Assembly (NCBI RefSeq): GCF_013409345.1
Contig: NZ_JACCBB010000001.1
Span: forward strand, 1,674,001-1,738,000
Length of the DNA: 64,000 nucleotides
Direction of reading: 5' to 3'
Source of the DNA: Kineococcus aurantiacus
GTDB lineage: Bacteria > Actinomycetota > Actinomycetes > Actinomycetales > Kineococcaceae
Shown here: positions 16,952-25,511 of the stretch, piece after piece
Position numbering within the stretch: the stretch's first letter is position 1
Layout: every line of letters starts with the position of its first letter
Notes under the pieces: generated by a model
Seen by the model: the letters and a program-made list of their open reading frames with translations, nothing else
Database searches by the model: none
What the model was told of the DNA's origin: nothing
Translations under genes and position numbers: made by a program

Positions 16952-18031
16952 GTGGACCTGTCCAGCACGACCACGCAGGCGGTGGCGGTCGGTGCCGCCG
17001 TCGCGGCCACGGCCGCCGTCGTCGTCTCCTGGCGCGCCCTGGCGCGGCGGGGACCGTGGGCCGTGCTGGCCCGGACGGCGGCGCTGGCCGGCGTCAACGC
17101 CACCGTCCTGGCCGCGGTGTTCCTCGTCGTCAACAGCCGGTTCGGGCTGTACTCCTCCTGGTCGGACCTGCTGGGCGTGGCCCCCGCGACGACCACCACG
17201 ACCACCTCCACGACCACCACCTCCACGGGGGTCCTCCCCGGTCACGACGGCCGCGTCGTGAGCGTCGAGGTCCCCGGCCCCGCGTCGGGGACCACCGGCC
17301 GGGTGCTCCTCGTGCTGCCGCCGGGCTACGGCCGGGTCCCGGCACCCGCGGGCGGCTACCCCGTGATCGAGGCCTTCCACGGCTGGCCCGGCACCCCGCA
17401 GCAGTGGCTGGACGCGATGGGGCTGCTGCCGTCCCTGGACGCGGTCGTGGCCGACCACCAGCTCGCCGAGCCGATCGTCGTCGTCCCGGACCTGGAGATC
17501 CCCGCCGGCCGCGACACCGAGTGCGTCGACGGCCGGCCCGGTGAACCGCAGCTGGAGACGTGGCTGGCCCAGGACGTCCCGGCGTTCGTGCAGAGCCACT
17601 ACCCGACCCGCCGGGGCGCCGACGGGTGGGCCACCGCCGGCCTGTCGATGGGCGGCTGGTGCGCGGACGAGGTGGCGCTGCTGCACCCGCAGCGGTTCGG
17701 CGCCGCGATCACCTTCGGCGGCTACGACCGGCTGGACCTCGGCTCCTGGCGCCCCTTCACGGCGAACAGCCCGCAGGCGAGGCGCTACGACCTGCTCGCC
17801 CTCGCCGCGACCGACCCGCCGGCGGTGAAGCTGTGGGCGCTGGCCTCCCGCAGCGACGCCCTCGCCTGGCCCTCGACGTCGGCGATGGCCGCCGCCGCCC
17901 ACGGCCCGCTGCAGGTCACGCTCGTGACCCAGCAGCAGGGCGGGCACCGCACGAGCGTCTGGGCCGGGTTCGTGCCGCAGGCCCTGCGGTGGCTCGGGGC
18001 GAACGAGGCGGGGTTCGCCCCGGCCCCCTGA
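16952..18031 (+). CDS. Membrane-anchored esterase, antigen 85 / esterase D family
   Basis: Alpha/beta hydrolase of the PF00756 type, 359 residues. Two N-terminal membrane helices, then a Thr-rich linker (repeated ACC/ACG codons near 17190-17228), then an outer catalytic domain with EAFHGWPGTPQQW, the nucleophile in GLSMGGW, and a late histidine in GGHRTSVW. GTG 16952 has the strong site GGAGGAGG (16937-16944); ATG 16907 is upstream in frame. Related actinobacterial proteins act on mycolates or unknown cell-wall esters, but the role here is unknown. The stop abuts the etfA stop. Confidence 0.75.
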   Translation: MDLSSTTTQAVAVGAAVAATAAVVVSWRALARRGPWAVLARTAALAGVNATVLAAVFLVVNSRFGLYSSWSDLLGVAPATTTTTTSTTTTSTGVLPGHDGRVVSVEVPGPASGTTGRVLLVLPPGYGRVPAPAGGYPVIEAFHGWPGTPQQWLDAMGLLPSLDAVVADHQLAEPIVVVPDLEIPAGRDTECVDGRPGEPQLETWLAQDVPAFVQSHYPTRRGADGWATAGLSMGGWCADEVALLHPQRFGAAITFGGYDRLDLGSWRPFTANSPQARRYDLLALAATDPPAVKLWALASRSDALAWPSTSAMAAAAHGPLQVTLVTQQQGGHRTSVWAGFVPQALRWLGANEAGFAPAP

Positions 18032-19003
18032 TCAGCCGCGGCGGGCGCGCAGCTCGGCCGTCAACGCGGGCAGGACCTCGCCGAGGTCCCCCACGACGCC
18101 GTAGTCGGCGAACTCGAAGATCGGCGCGTCGGGGTCGTTGTTGATCGCGACGACGACCCCGGAGGCCGCCATCCCGCCCTTGTGGTGCACCGCGCCGGAG
18201 ACGCCGGCGCCCACGTACAGCCGCGGCGAGATCGTCACGCCGGTCTGCCCGACCTGCGCCTCGTGCCCGATCCAGCCCTCGTCGGTCGCGACGCGGGTCG
18301 CGCCCACGGCCCCGCCCAGGACGTCGGCGAGCTCCTCCACGGCCGTGAAGTCGCCCTCCACGCCCCGGCCGCCGACGACGACGACCTCCGCCTCGGCCAG
18401 CGCCGGGCGCCCGGACGTGGGCCGCGGCTCGCGCGAGACGACGCTGACGGCGCGGGCGGCCGCGGAGGCCTGCACGACGTGCTCGACGAGCCGCGTCTCG
18501 GCCGGGACCGCGAGCGGGGCGGCCTGCACGGCGTGCGGGGTGACGGCCACCACCGTCAGCGTCGAGGCCGCGGTGCACGCGGTGTCCCACGTCCCGGCCA
18601 GGACGGTCTTGCGGGCCGTCCAGCGCCCGTCGGCCCGCTCCAGGCCCGAGGCGCCCGTGACGACCCCGGCGCCGGTGCGCACGGCCAGCCGGGCCGCGAC
18701 CTCCCGGCCTTCGAACGTGGAGGCGACCAGCAGCAGGGAGACGTCCCCGACCGCGGTCAGCACGGTCTGCAGGCCGTCGACGACGGAGGCCGTGAGGTGC
18801 TCGTCGGCCCCCTCGACGCGGACGTGGTGCAGCGCACCGGCCCCGTGGGCGGCGACCACCTCGGCCTGCGGGTCGGCCCCGACCCACACGGCGTGCACCT
18901 CCAGCCCGGTCGAGGCGCCCAGCCGGCGGGCCAGGGTCAGGACCTCCAGCGCCGTGCGCCGGACGGTGCCGTCGGCGTGGTCGACGAGAACGGCGATGCT
19001 CAC
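18032..19003 (-). CDS. etfA: Electron transfer flavoprotein alpha subunit
   Basis: FAD-binding subunit of ETF, 323 residues, accepting electrons from acyl-CoA and related dehydrogenases. The FAD domain signature is clear: GQTGVTISPRLYVGAGVSGA, HHKGGMAASGVVVAIN and NDPDAPIFEFADYGVVGD. It is joined to etfB by a GTGA overlap and, through it, to a ferredoxin-NADP reductase gene. The three should form one transcript in the order fpr-etfB-etfA. Confidence 0.95.
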   Translation of the reverse strand: MSIAVLVDHADGTVRRTALEVLTLARRLGASTGLEVHAVWVGADPQAEVVAAHGAGALHHVRVEGADEHLTASVVDGLQTVLTAVGDVSLLLVASTFEGREVAARLAVRTGAGVVTGASGLERADGRWTARKTVLAGTWDTACTAASTLTVVAVTPHAVQAAPLAVPAETRLVEHVVQASAAARAVSVVSREPRPTSGRPALAEAEVVVVGGRGVEGDFTAVEELADVLGGAVGATRVATDEGWIGHEAQVGQTGVTISPRLYVGAGVSGAVHHKGGMAASGVVVAINNDPDAPIFEFADYGVVGDLGEVLPALTAELRARRG

Positions 19004-19803
19004 GCGAAACCCTTCCGGGACAAGTAGTCCACCAGTGCGGGGACGGTCTCGGCGTCACCGGTGACGAGCACCCGGTCGGGGCGCTCGGGACGTTCGGCGG
19101 CCCCGACGACGGACGTCGCGGACCCCCCGGCCCCCACGGTCGCCGGGTCCACGCCGAGGTCGGCCAGCGACCAGGTGGTCACCGGCTTCTTGCGCGCGGC
19201 CATGATCCCCTTGAAGTTGGGGAACCGGGCGCGGAACGCCTGGTCGGTCACCGACAGCACCGCCGGGGCGGGCGCGGTGAGGACCTCGACGTCGGTGGAG
19301 GTCTCCCGCCGGACCGTGACGACCCCGTCGGCGACCTCGATGCGGTCGACCAGCGTCAGCTGGGGCCACCCCAGCAGCTCGGCCAGGGCCGCCGGGACCA
19401 GCGAGGTCAGCCCGTCCAGGGCCGCCATGCCCGCGACCACGAGGTCCACGGGCTGCTCGGCGTGCAGCTTCGCCACCGCGGCCGCGAGCACGCGGGCCGT
19501 GGCGATCGCGTCCGAGCCGGCGACGGCCTCGTCGGTGACGTGGACGGCCGTGGAGGCCCCCATCGCCAGCCCGCGGCGCAGCGCCTCGACGGCCGGGGCC
19601 GGGCCGACGGTCAGGACGGTGACGTCGTGCCCCTCGGCGGGGAACCCGGCGGCCTCGGCCGTGCGCAGCCCGGCCTCCAGGGCGTCCTCGTCCAGCTCGT
19701 TGAGGGTGTCGTCGTCCCCGCCGCGGACGAGCCGGCCGTCGTCCCCCAGGGACCGGGCCGACTGCAGGTCGGGGACGTGCTTGACGCAGACGACGACGCG
19801 CAC
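19000..19803 (-). CDS. etfB: Electron transfer flavoprotein beta subunit
   Basis: ETF beta subunit, 267 residues, which binds AMP in classical ETFs and docks with EtfA. It has the VVVCVKHVPDLQSAR start, LNELDEDALEAGLR and the FPNFKGIMAARKKPV recognition-loop region. The sequence alone does not show whether it is a bifurcating ETF. GTG 19803 lies 1 nt after the stop of the upstream fpr gene, so translation is probably coupled. Confidence 0.95.
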   Translation of the reverse strand: MRVVVCVKHVPDLQSARSLGDDGRLVRGGDDDTLNELDEDALEAGLRTAEAAGFPAEGHDVTVLTVGPAPAVEALRRGLAMGASTAVHVTDEAVAGSDAIATARVLAAAVAKLHAEQPVDLVVAGMAALDGLTSLVPAALAELLGWPQLTLVDRIEVADGVVTVRRETSTDVEVLTAPAPAVLSVTDQAFRARFPNFKGIMAARKKPVTTWSLADLGVDPATVGAGGSATSVVGAAERPERPDRVLVTGDAETVPALVDYLSRKGFA

Positions 19804-19804
19804 G

Positions 19805-21190
19805 TCAGGCGGTCCCGCGGGAGGCCTTGATCATGTCCTCGCGGGACACGACCTTGACGCGCTCGCGGCCGTGGGGCTCGCCCAGGGCCCGCTCGAAGGC
19901 GTCCAGGCTCTCCCAGTCCGTCCACGTCAGGACGTCGACGCCCTTGCCCTGCAGGAAGTCCAGGACCGCCTGCGGGTCCGGCTCCTCGGCGCGGGACAGC
20001 TGCGCGGCGTCGGCCACGAGGTGCTTGACGGTCTCGGAGGCGTCGGACTTGGTGTGCCCGATGAGCCCGACGGGGCCGCGCTTGATCCAGCCCGTGACGT
20101 AGACGCCGTCGACGGTCTCGCCCTCGGGGGAGACGACGCGGCCCTCGTGGTTGGAGATCACGCCCGCCAGCTCGTCGAACGGCAGCCCCTCCAGGGGGGA
20201 GCCGAAGTAGCCGACGGCCCGGTACACGGCCTGGACGTCCCAGTCGTGCAGGTCGCCCGTGCCCTCGACGGTGCCGTCGCCCACCAGGCGGGTGCGCTCG
20301 GTGCGCAGGCCCGTGACGTGCCCGTCGGCGTCGGTGACGATCTCGGCGGGGGCGTGCAGGAAGTGCAGGTGGATGCGGCGCGGGGCCGTCGACTCCCCCT
20401 CCTTCAGCGTCCAGTCCGTCAGCGTCTTGACGACCTGCTTGGTCTGGTTGGACCCGGCGATGGCCTGCTCGGAGCCCTCGTCGAACTCGAAGTCCTCCGG
20501 GTCGACGATGACGTCGACGCCCGGGACGTGGCCCAGCTCGCGCAGCTCCAGCGGGGAGAACTTCGCCTGCGCGGGGCCGCGGCGGGCGAAGACGTGCACG
20601 TCGGTGACCTTCGAGGCCTTCAGGCCCTCGTAGACGTTGGCCGGGATCTCGGTGGGCAGCAGGTCGTCGGCGTGCTTGGCCAGCACGCGCGCCACGTCGA
20701 GGGCGACGTTGCCGGCGCCCAGGACCGCCACGGACGCCGCGTCCAGCGGCCACTCGCGCGGGTAGTCCGGGTGCCCGTCGTACCAGGACACGAAGTCGGC
20801 CGCGCCGAAGCTCTCGGGAGCCTCGACCCCCGGGATCGTCAGCGGGGCGTCCTTGATCGCACCGGTGGAGAAGACGACGGCGTCGTAGAAGCGCCGCAGG
20901 TCCTCCAGCGTGACGTCGGTGCCGTAGTCGACGTTCGTCAGCAGCCGGATGTCGCCGCGGCCCAGCACCTTCTGCAGCGCCACGATGATCTGCTTGATGC
21001 GCGGGTGGTCGGGGGCCACGCCGTAGCGCACGAGCCCGAACGGCGCGGGCAGCCGCTCGAACAGGTCGATGCCGACCCCGTCGAAGCCCGTGGCCGACAG
21101 GTCGGCCTTGGAGAGGATGTCCGAGGCGTAGATCCCGGCCGGTCCGGCTCCCACGACGGCGACGCGCAGCGGACGGTTCGAATCGGTCAC
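19805..21190 (-). CDS. fprA: Ferredoxin/adrenodoxin-NADP reductase, FprA type
   Basis: FAD- and NADP-dependent reductase of the adrenodoxin-reductase family, 461 residues. FAD motif VVGAGPAGIYASDIL at the start, PFGLVRYGVAPDHPRIK, NADP motif VLGAGNVALDVARVL, FARRGPAQAKFSPLEL and the C-terminal FAD contact TGWIKRGPVGLIGHTKSDA are all present. It moves electrons between NADPH and a ferredoxin. GTG 21190 fits the family start; ATG 21226 is possible because TAGGCT (21236-21241) lies 9 nt before it. It heads an operon with etfBA. Confidence 0.9.
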   Translation of the reverse strand: MTDSNRPLRVAVVGAGPAGIYASDILSKADLSATGFDGVGIDLFERLPAPFGLVRYGVAPDHPRIKQIIVALQKVLGRGDIRLLTNVDYGTDVTLEDLRRFYDAVVFSTGAIKDAPLTIPGVEAPESFGAADFVSWYDGHPDYPREWPLDAASVAVLGAGNVALDVARVLAKHADDLLPTEIPANVYEGLKASKVTDVHVFARRGPAQAKFSPLELRELGHVPGVDVIVDPEDFEFDEGSEQAIAGSNQTKQVVKTLTDWTLKEGESTAPRRIHLHFLHAPAEIVTDADGHVTGLRTERTRLVGDGTVEGTGDLHDWDVQAVYRAVGYFGSPLEGLPFDELAGVISNHEGRVVSPEGETVDGVYVTGWIKRGPVGLIGHTKSDASETVKHLVADAAQLSRAEEPDPQAVLDFLQGKGVDVLTWTDWESLDAFERALGEPHGRERVKVVSREDMIKASRGTA

Positions 21191-21271
21191 AGGTCTGGGT
21201 GTCCCTATCGCTCGAGGAGATCTCATCCGAAGGCAAGCCTAACGCCGCCCGGCGCAGCGGCGAACGCGACG

Positions 21272-22255
21272 ATGACCCCCGTGGACCACCCCTCTCCCCC
21301 GCCTGCACGAACCGTCCACACCCGCACGGGGGTCCTGGCCGGCCTGACCGCCTACGGCCTGTGGGGCCTGTTCCCCTTCTACTTCCACGCCCTGCGCTCG
21401 GCCGGCGCCCTGGAGCTGCTGGCCTGGCGCATCGTCTTCTCCCTGGCCCTGTCCGTCGTCCTCGTCACGGCGCTGCGCCGCTGGGCCCGCGTCGCGGCGG
21501 TCCTGCGCTCCCCCGCCCAGCGCGGGCTGCTGGTCGCCGCGGCCGTCGCGGTCGCCGTCAACTGGGGCGTCTACGGGCTCGCGGTCGTGCGCGGCCACGT
21601 CCTGGAGGCCGCGCTGGGGTACTTCGTGAACCCGCTGCTGACGGTGCTGCTCGGCGTCCTCGTCCTGCGCGAGCGGCTGCGGCCGGGGCAGTGGGTGGCC
21701 GTCGGCACCGGGCTGGTCGCCGTCGCCGTCATCACCGCCGACCTCGGGCGGCTGCCGTGGATGGCGCTGACGGTCGCGGTCTCCTTCGCCGCCTACGGGC
21801 TGCTGAAGAACCAGCTCGGCCGCCGCGGCGGGGGCGTGGACCCCCTGACGGGCCTGACCGTGGAGACCGCCGTGCTCCTCGTCCCGGCCGTCGCGGCGCT
21901 GCTGGTGCTGGGGCTGGGGTCCGGGCACGGCGTGACGTTCGCCGCCGAGGGGCCCTGGCACACGACCCTGCTGGTGCTGGCCGGACCCACCACGCTCGTG
22001 CCGCTGGTGCTGTTCGCCACCGCCGCCGCCCGGGTGCCCCTCAGCGTCATCGGGATGCTGCAGTACGTCACCCCCGTCCTGCAGTTCGTCGCCGCGCTGC
22101 TGCTCGGGGAGACCATGCCAGCCTCGCGCTGGATCGGGTTCGCGCTGGTGTGGCTGGCCCTGGCCGTCCTCACCGCCGACGCGCTGCGCCAGCAGGGGCT
22201 GGGAGTCCGCCGGGAGTCCCCTAGAGGTCACCCTGGGACGGTGCGGGGCCCGTGA
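21272..22255 (+). CDS. rarD: EamA-family permease RarD
   Basis: Drug/metabolite transporter of the RarD subgroup, 327 residues, ten predicted membrane helices as two EamA repeats. Marks are LTAYGLWGLFPFYFHAL, LEAALGYFVNPLLTVLLG and IGMLQYVTPVLQFVAALLLGE. ATG 21272 is preferred to GTG 21281. It is divergent from fprA with an 81-bp gap. The substrate is not established for the family. Confidence 0.85.
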   Translation: MTPVDHPSPPPARTVHTRTGVLAGLTAYGLWGLFPFYFHALRSAGALELLAWRIVFSLALSVVLVTALRRWARVAAVLRSPAQRGLLVAAAVAVAVNWGVYGLAVVRGHVLEAALGYFVNPLLTVLLGVLVLRERLRPGQWVAVGTGLVAVAVITADLGRLPWMALTVAVSFAAYGLLKNQLGRRGGGVDPLTGLTVETAVLLVPAVAALLVLGLGSGHGVTFAAEGPWHTTLLVLAGPTTLVPLVLFATAAARVPLSVIGMLQYVTPVLQFVAALLLGETMPASRWIGFALVWLALAVLTADALRQQGLGVRRESPRGHPGTVRGP

Positions 22256-22277
22256 GCGGCCCAGCAGACTGCTGCCC

Positions 22278-24011
22278 GTGCTGCCCCCGCTCCTCGCCCG
22301 GCGCGCCCGCCGGGCCCGCACGCGCCGCCTCGGCGCCGTCCTCGTCGTCCTGCTGGCGCTCGTGGGGATCGCCTCGGCGCTCACCCCGCCGTTCCGGGAG
22401 CGCTTCGGGCCGCTGCTGGAGGTGCTGCCGCTGGGGGTGCCGCTGCTGACGGGGACCGCGCTCGTGCCCGTCTCGGTCGCGCTGCTGCTGCTGGCCCGCG
22501 GGCTGCGCCAGGGGCAACGGCTGGCGTGGGGGCTGACGATCGGCCTGCTCGCCGCGTCCGCCGTGCTGCACCTGCTCAAGGGCATCGACGTCGAGGAGGC
22601 CGCGCTCGACGTCGTCCTCCTGGTGTGGCTGGCCTCCAACGCCCGCTCCTTCCCCGTGCTGCCCAGCGCGGCCCGCACCCGGCGGGCCGCGCGCGTCCTG
22701 GTCGCCGGGACCGTCCTCACCCTCGCCGCCTGCGCGGCGCTGGTCCTGGCCGTCGGGGAGGAGCGCCACCCCGGGGAGGCCACCGAGGCCGTCGTCGAGC
22801 GGCTCGTCGGCGACGAGCGGCGGCCCCTGCCGGTGCTGCGCGGGGACGAGCAGCACCTTGTCCTGCCGCTGCTGAACCCCGCCCTGCTCGCCCTCGGCCT
22901 CACGCTGCTCGTGGTCCTGGGGTGGACCCTGTTCGGCCCGCACCGGCCCGCGGCCCTCACCCCCGGGCAGCGGCTGGCCGAGCGCGAGCGCGCCCGCGCC
23001 GTCGTCCTGGCCCACGGCGGCGGCACCCTCGACTACTTCGCGCTGCGCGACGACAAGGACTTCTTCTTCGTGACCTTCCCCGAGGGCGAGGGCGTCGTGG
23101 CGCACAGCGTGCGCAACGGCGTGTGCCTGGTCTCCCCCGACCCCGTCGGCCCCGCCGGGCGCGGCGGGGCGCTGCTGACCGAGTTCCTCGACCACGTCGA
23201 GCGCAACGGCTGGTCCGTCGCCGTCGTGGGCGCCGGTGCGGCGTGGCTGCCCCTGTACGAGGCGGTGGGCCTGCGGCCGGTGTACCTGGGCGACGAGGCG
23301 GTCCTGGACTGCTCGAGGTTCTCCCTCAAGGGCTCGTCGATGAAGAGCCTGCGCGGGTCGGTGAACCGCGTCACCAAGGCCGGGATCACCGTCGAGTTCC
23401 TCGACGGCCCCACGATGCCCGCCGAGGTGAAGGCCGAACTGCTCGCCATCTCCGGGCAGTCCCGGCAGGGCGAGGCCGAGCGCGGGTACTCCATGACGCT
23501 GTCGCGCCTGTTCGACCCCGCCGACACCGGCGTCCTGGTCAGCGTGGCCCGGTTCGCCGACGGCCGCCCCGCCGGGTTCGTCCAGTGGACCCCCGCGCCG
23601 GGGATCGAGGGGTACTCCCTCGACGTCATGCGCCGCTCCACCGCCGAGGACGTGCCCAACGGCCTGACCGACGCCCTCGTCGTGGCGACCGCGCAGCACC
23701 TGGCGGAGAACGGGATGCGCGGGCTGGGCCTGAACTTCGCCGTGCTGCGCGAGGTCGTCTCCGGCGAGCGCGAGGGCGCCGTCGCCGACCTGGGCCGCCG
23801 CGCGCTGCACGCCCTGTCGCGCAGCGCCCAGATCGAGTCGCTGTGGAAGTTCAACGCCAAGTACGACCCGCAGTGGCAGCCGCGGTACGTGGTGCTGGAC
23901 TCGGTGGAGTTCGCCGCCGCGCAGGGGCTGACCATCGCCGGGGCCGAGGGCGTCGCGGAACTGCCCGTCGTGGGCCGGTTCCTCGGGCGGCACCCCGCCG
24001 TCGCGTCGTGA
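22278..24011 (+). CDS. DUF2156 (MprF/LysX synthase-like) membrane protein
   Basis: 577 residues: about five or six N-terminal membrane helices (to residue 225) and a cytosolic DUF2156 domain, the GNAT-like aminoacyl transferase fold of MprF and LysX. Recognisable stretches are YFALRDDKDFFF, NGVCLVSPDPVGP, GSSMKSLRGSVNRV, MRRSTAEDVPNGLTDALV and the terminal SLWKFNAKYDPQWQPRYV. It lacks a fused LysRS domain and the full flippase module. It may aminoacylate a lipid such as phosphatidylglycerol using charged tRNA. A CAGACT box (22265-22270) sits 7 nt before GTG 22278 (leaderless pattern). Confidence 0.8.
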   Translation: MLPPLLARRARRARTRRLGAVLVVLLALVGIASALTPPFRERFGPLLEVLPLGVPLLTGTALVPVSVALLLLARGLRQGQRLAWGLTIGLLAASAVLHLLKGIDVEEAALDVVLLVWLASNARSFPVLPSAARTRRAARVLVAGTVLTLAACAALVLAVGEERHPGEATEAVVERLVGDERRPLPVLRGDEQHLVLPLLNPALLALGLTLLVVLGWTLFGPHRPAALTPGQRLAERERARAVVLAHGGGTLDYFALRDDKDFFFVTFPEGEGVVAHSVRNGVCLVSPDPVGPAGRGGALLTEFLDHVERNGWSVAVVGAGAAWLPLYEAVGLRPVYLGDEAVLDCSRFSLKGSSMKSLRGSVNRVTKAGITVEFLDGPTMPAEVKAELLAISGQSRQGEAERGYSMTLSRLFDPADTGVLVSVARFADGRPAGFVQWTPAPGIEGYSLDVMRRSTAEDVPNGLTDALVVATAQHLAENGMRGLGLNFAVLREVVSGEREGAVADLGRRALHALSRSAQIESLWKFNAKYDPQWQPRYVVLDSVEFAAAQGLTIAGAEGVAELPVVGRFLGRHPAVAS

Positions 24012-24802
24012 CGGCCGCCCTGGCCGCCGCGCTCGGGGCGGCGCTGGCCTACGCGGTGGCCTCGGTCCTGCAGGCGCTCGGCGTGCGCGGGGGGTCGGGG
24101 GCGGCCGCCCTGACGCGCTCGCCGCTGTACCTGGCCGGTCTGGGCCTCGACGGGTTCGCGTGGCTGCTGTCGCTGGTCGCGCTGCGCCGGCTGCCGACGT
24201 TCGCGGTGCAGGCGCTGCTCGCGGGGTCCCTCGCGCTGACGGTCCTGCTGGCCCGGGTGGTCCTGTCGTCGCGGCTGCGCCGGCGCGACACCGCCGCCGT
24301 GCTGCTGCTCGTCGCGGCCCTGGCGGTGGTCGGGGGCGCGGGGACCGAGCAGCCCGCGCCGGTGGTCCCGGCGGGGGTCCGGCTGGGGCTGTGCGTCGCG
24401 GCGGGGCTGTGCCTGGCCGCCGTCGCGGCCCTGCGGCGCAGCGGGTCCGCGACGTCGGCGGTCCTGGCCGGGCTGGGCTTCTCGGTCGCGGCGCTGGGCG
24501 CGCGGGCCGTCGCGGTGCCCGGCCCCTGGTGGCGGCTGGTCCTCGAACCCGTCGCGTGGGCCGTGGTCGTCGCGGGCGTCGCGGGGTCCCTGGCGTACGC
24601 GCGGGCGCTGGAGCGGGGCGCGGTGGGGCCCGCCACGGCGCTGCTGTGGTCGGTGGAGGTCGTCGTGCCGGCCGTCGCGGGGTCGGCGGTGCTGGGGGAC
24701 GCGGTGCGGCCCGGGTGGGGGGTGCCGGCCGTGGTGGCGCTGGCCGTCGTCGTGGGGTGCTCGGTCGTGCTGGCCGGGTCGCCCGCGGTGCCCGAGGGGT
24801 GA
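24008..24802 (+). CDS. DMT-like multi-helix membrane protein
   Basis: 264-residue membrane protein with nine or ten hydrophobic segments arranged as two similar halves, as in EamA/DMT or NIPA-like permeases (AYAVASVLQALGVRG in the first half, ARALERGAVGPATALLWSVE in the second). It starts in a GTGA overlap with the DUF2156 gene. That strict coupling suggests a joint role, for example as a lipid-flipping partner of an aminoacyl-lipid synthase. This is inference from position only. Confidence 0.7.
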   Translation: MTAALAAALGAALAYAVASVLQALGVRGGSGAAALTRSPLYLAGLGLDGFAWLLSLVALRRLPTFAVQALLAGSLALTVLLARVVLSSRLRRRDTAAVLLLVAALAVVGGAGTEQPAPVVPAGVRLGLCVAAGLCLAAVAALRRSGSATSAVLAGLGFSVAALGARAVAVPGPWWRLVLEPVAWAVVVAGVAGSLAYARALERGAVGPATALLWSVEVVVPAVAGSAVLGDAVRPGWGVPAVVALAVVVGCSVVLAGSPAVPEG

Positions 24803-24839
24803 CCGGCGCCCCGGCGCGGCCGGGTCGGGCGCGGCCCGG

Positions 24840-25511
24840 TCAGGCGCGGCCGCGCGCCGTCCGGCCCGGGCGGTCGCCGCGCCGGCTGACGGCCTCCAGC
24901 ACCAGCCACGCCGAGACGGCCAGCACCTGCCAGCGCTGGGAGTCGCCCCCGCCGCCGTTGCCGCCGCGGGCGAACGTCACGACCTCGTAGAGCCCGCAGC
25001 CGGTGGAGACGAGCGCGGTGGCCAGCGCCAGCACCCGCAGCGGCCCCCGGGTGCGCAGCACCAGTTCCAGGCCCCCGAGGACGGCACCGGTCGTCGCCAC
25101 GACCGAGACGCCGTCGTGGACGAGCTCGGCCCCGGCCGAGGAGGCCGGGCACGGGCCCAGCGACGGCGCGCACGTCAGGGGCACCAGCGCCGAGACGAGC
25201 GTGCCCAGGCCGAACGCCGCCAGGCACACCGCGCGGAACCGGGCGTGCCGGGACGCGCTGCGCCACAGCGGGACCGCGAGCAGCAGGCCCAGGGCGCCCG
25301 CCGTGCCGTCCCCCAGCCGGAACCACACCGACCCCGGCTCGGAGGGGACCGACAGCTCGCTGATCACCCCGACCGACAGGTCGACGCGGGCCCCGACGAG
25401 CGGGGCGAGCAGGAAGTTGGCGTTCGCGAGCGCCGCGACGACGGCGACGGCCACGGCGACGCTGAGGGGGACGGCGCTGCGGGGGGCGGACCGGGACCGG
25501 GTGCTCCTCAC
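24840..25511 (-). CDS. DUF998 membrane protein
   Basis: 223-residue membrane protein with about six hydrophobic segments of the DUF998 type: NANFLLAPLVGARVDLSVGVISELSVP, then a loop with two cysteines (CAPSLGPCPASS) and HDGVSVVATTG. Function is unknown. It converges with the permease gene on its left and is coupled by a GTGA overlap to the DUF1537 gene upstream, a pairing I cannot explain. Confidence 0.65.
   Translation of the reverse strand: MRSTRSRSAPRSAVPLSVAVAVAVVAALANANFLLAPLVGARVDLSVGVISELSVPSEPGSVWFRLGDGTAGALGLLLAVPLWRSASRHARFRAVCLAAFGLGTLVSALVPLTCAPSLGPCPASSAGAELVHDGVSVVATTGAVLGGLELVLRTRGPLRVLALATALVSTGCGLYEVVTFARGGNGGGGDSQRWQVLAVSAWLVLEAVSRRGDRPGRTARGRA

Noticed and set aside
17190-17230. 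ACC/ACG triplet repeat as a regulatory element
   Set aside because: It codes for the Thr-rich linker between membrane anchor and esterase domain, a normal low-complexity hinge.
13247-17947. Very long open frames on the minus strand (about 1,566 codons here; also 45542-49249 and 47113-51315)
   Set aside because: They are extensions or shadows produced by high GC at third positions. Only the parts with recognisable domains (13247-14617 and 47113-49512) are genes.
22278-24011. LysX (lysyl-tRNA synthetase fusion)
   Set aside because: The protein ends after DUF2156 and has no class II synthetase motifs.
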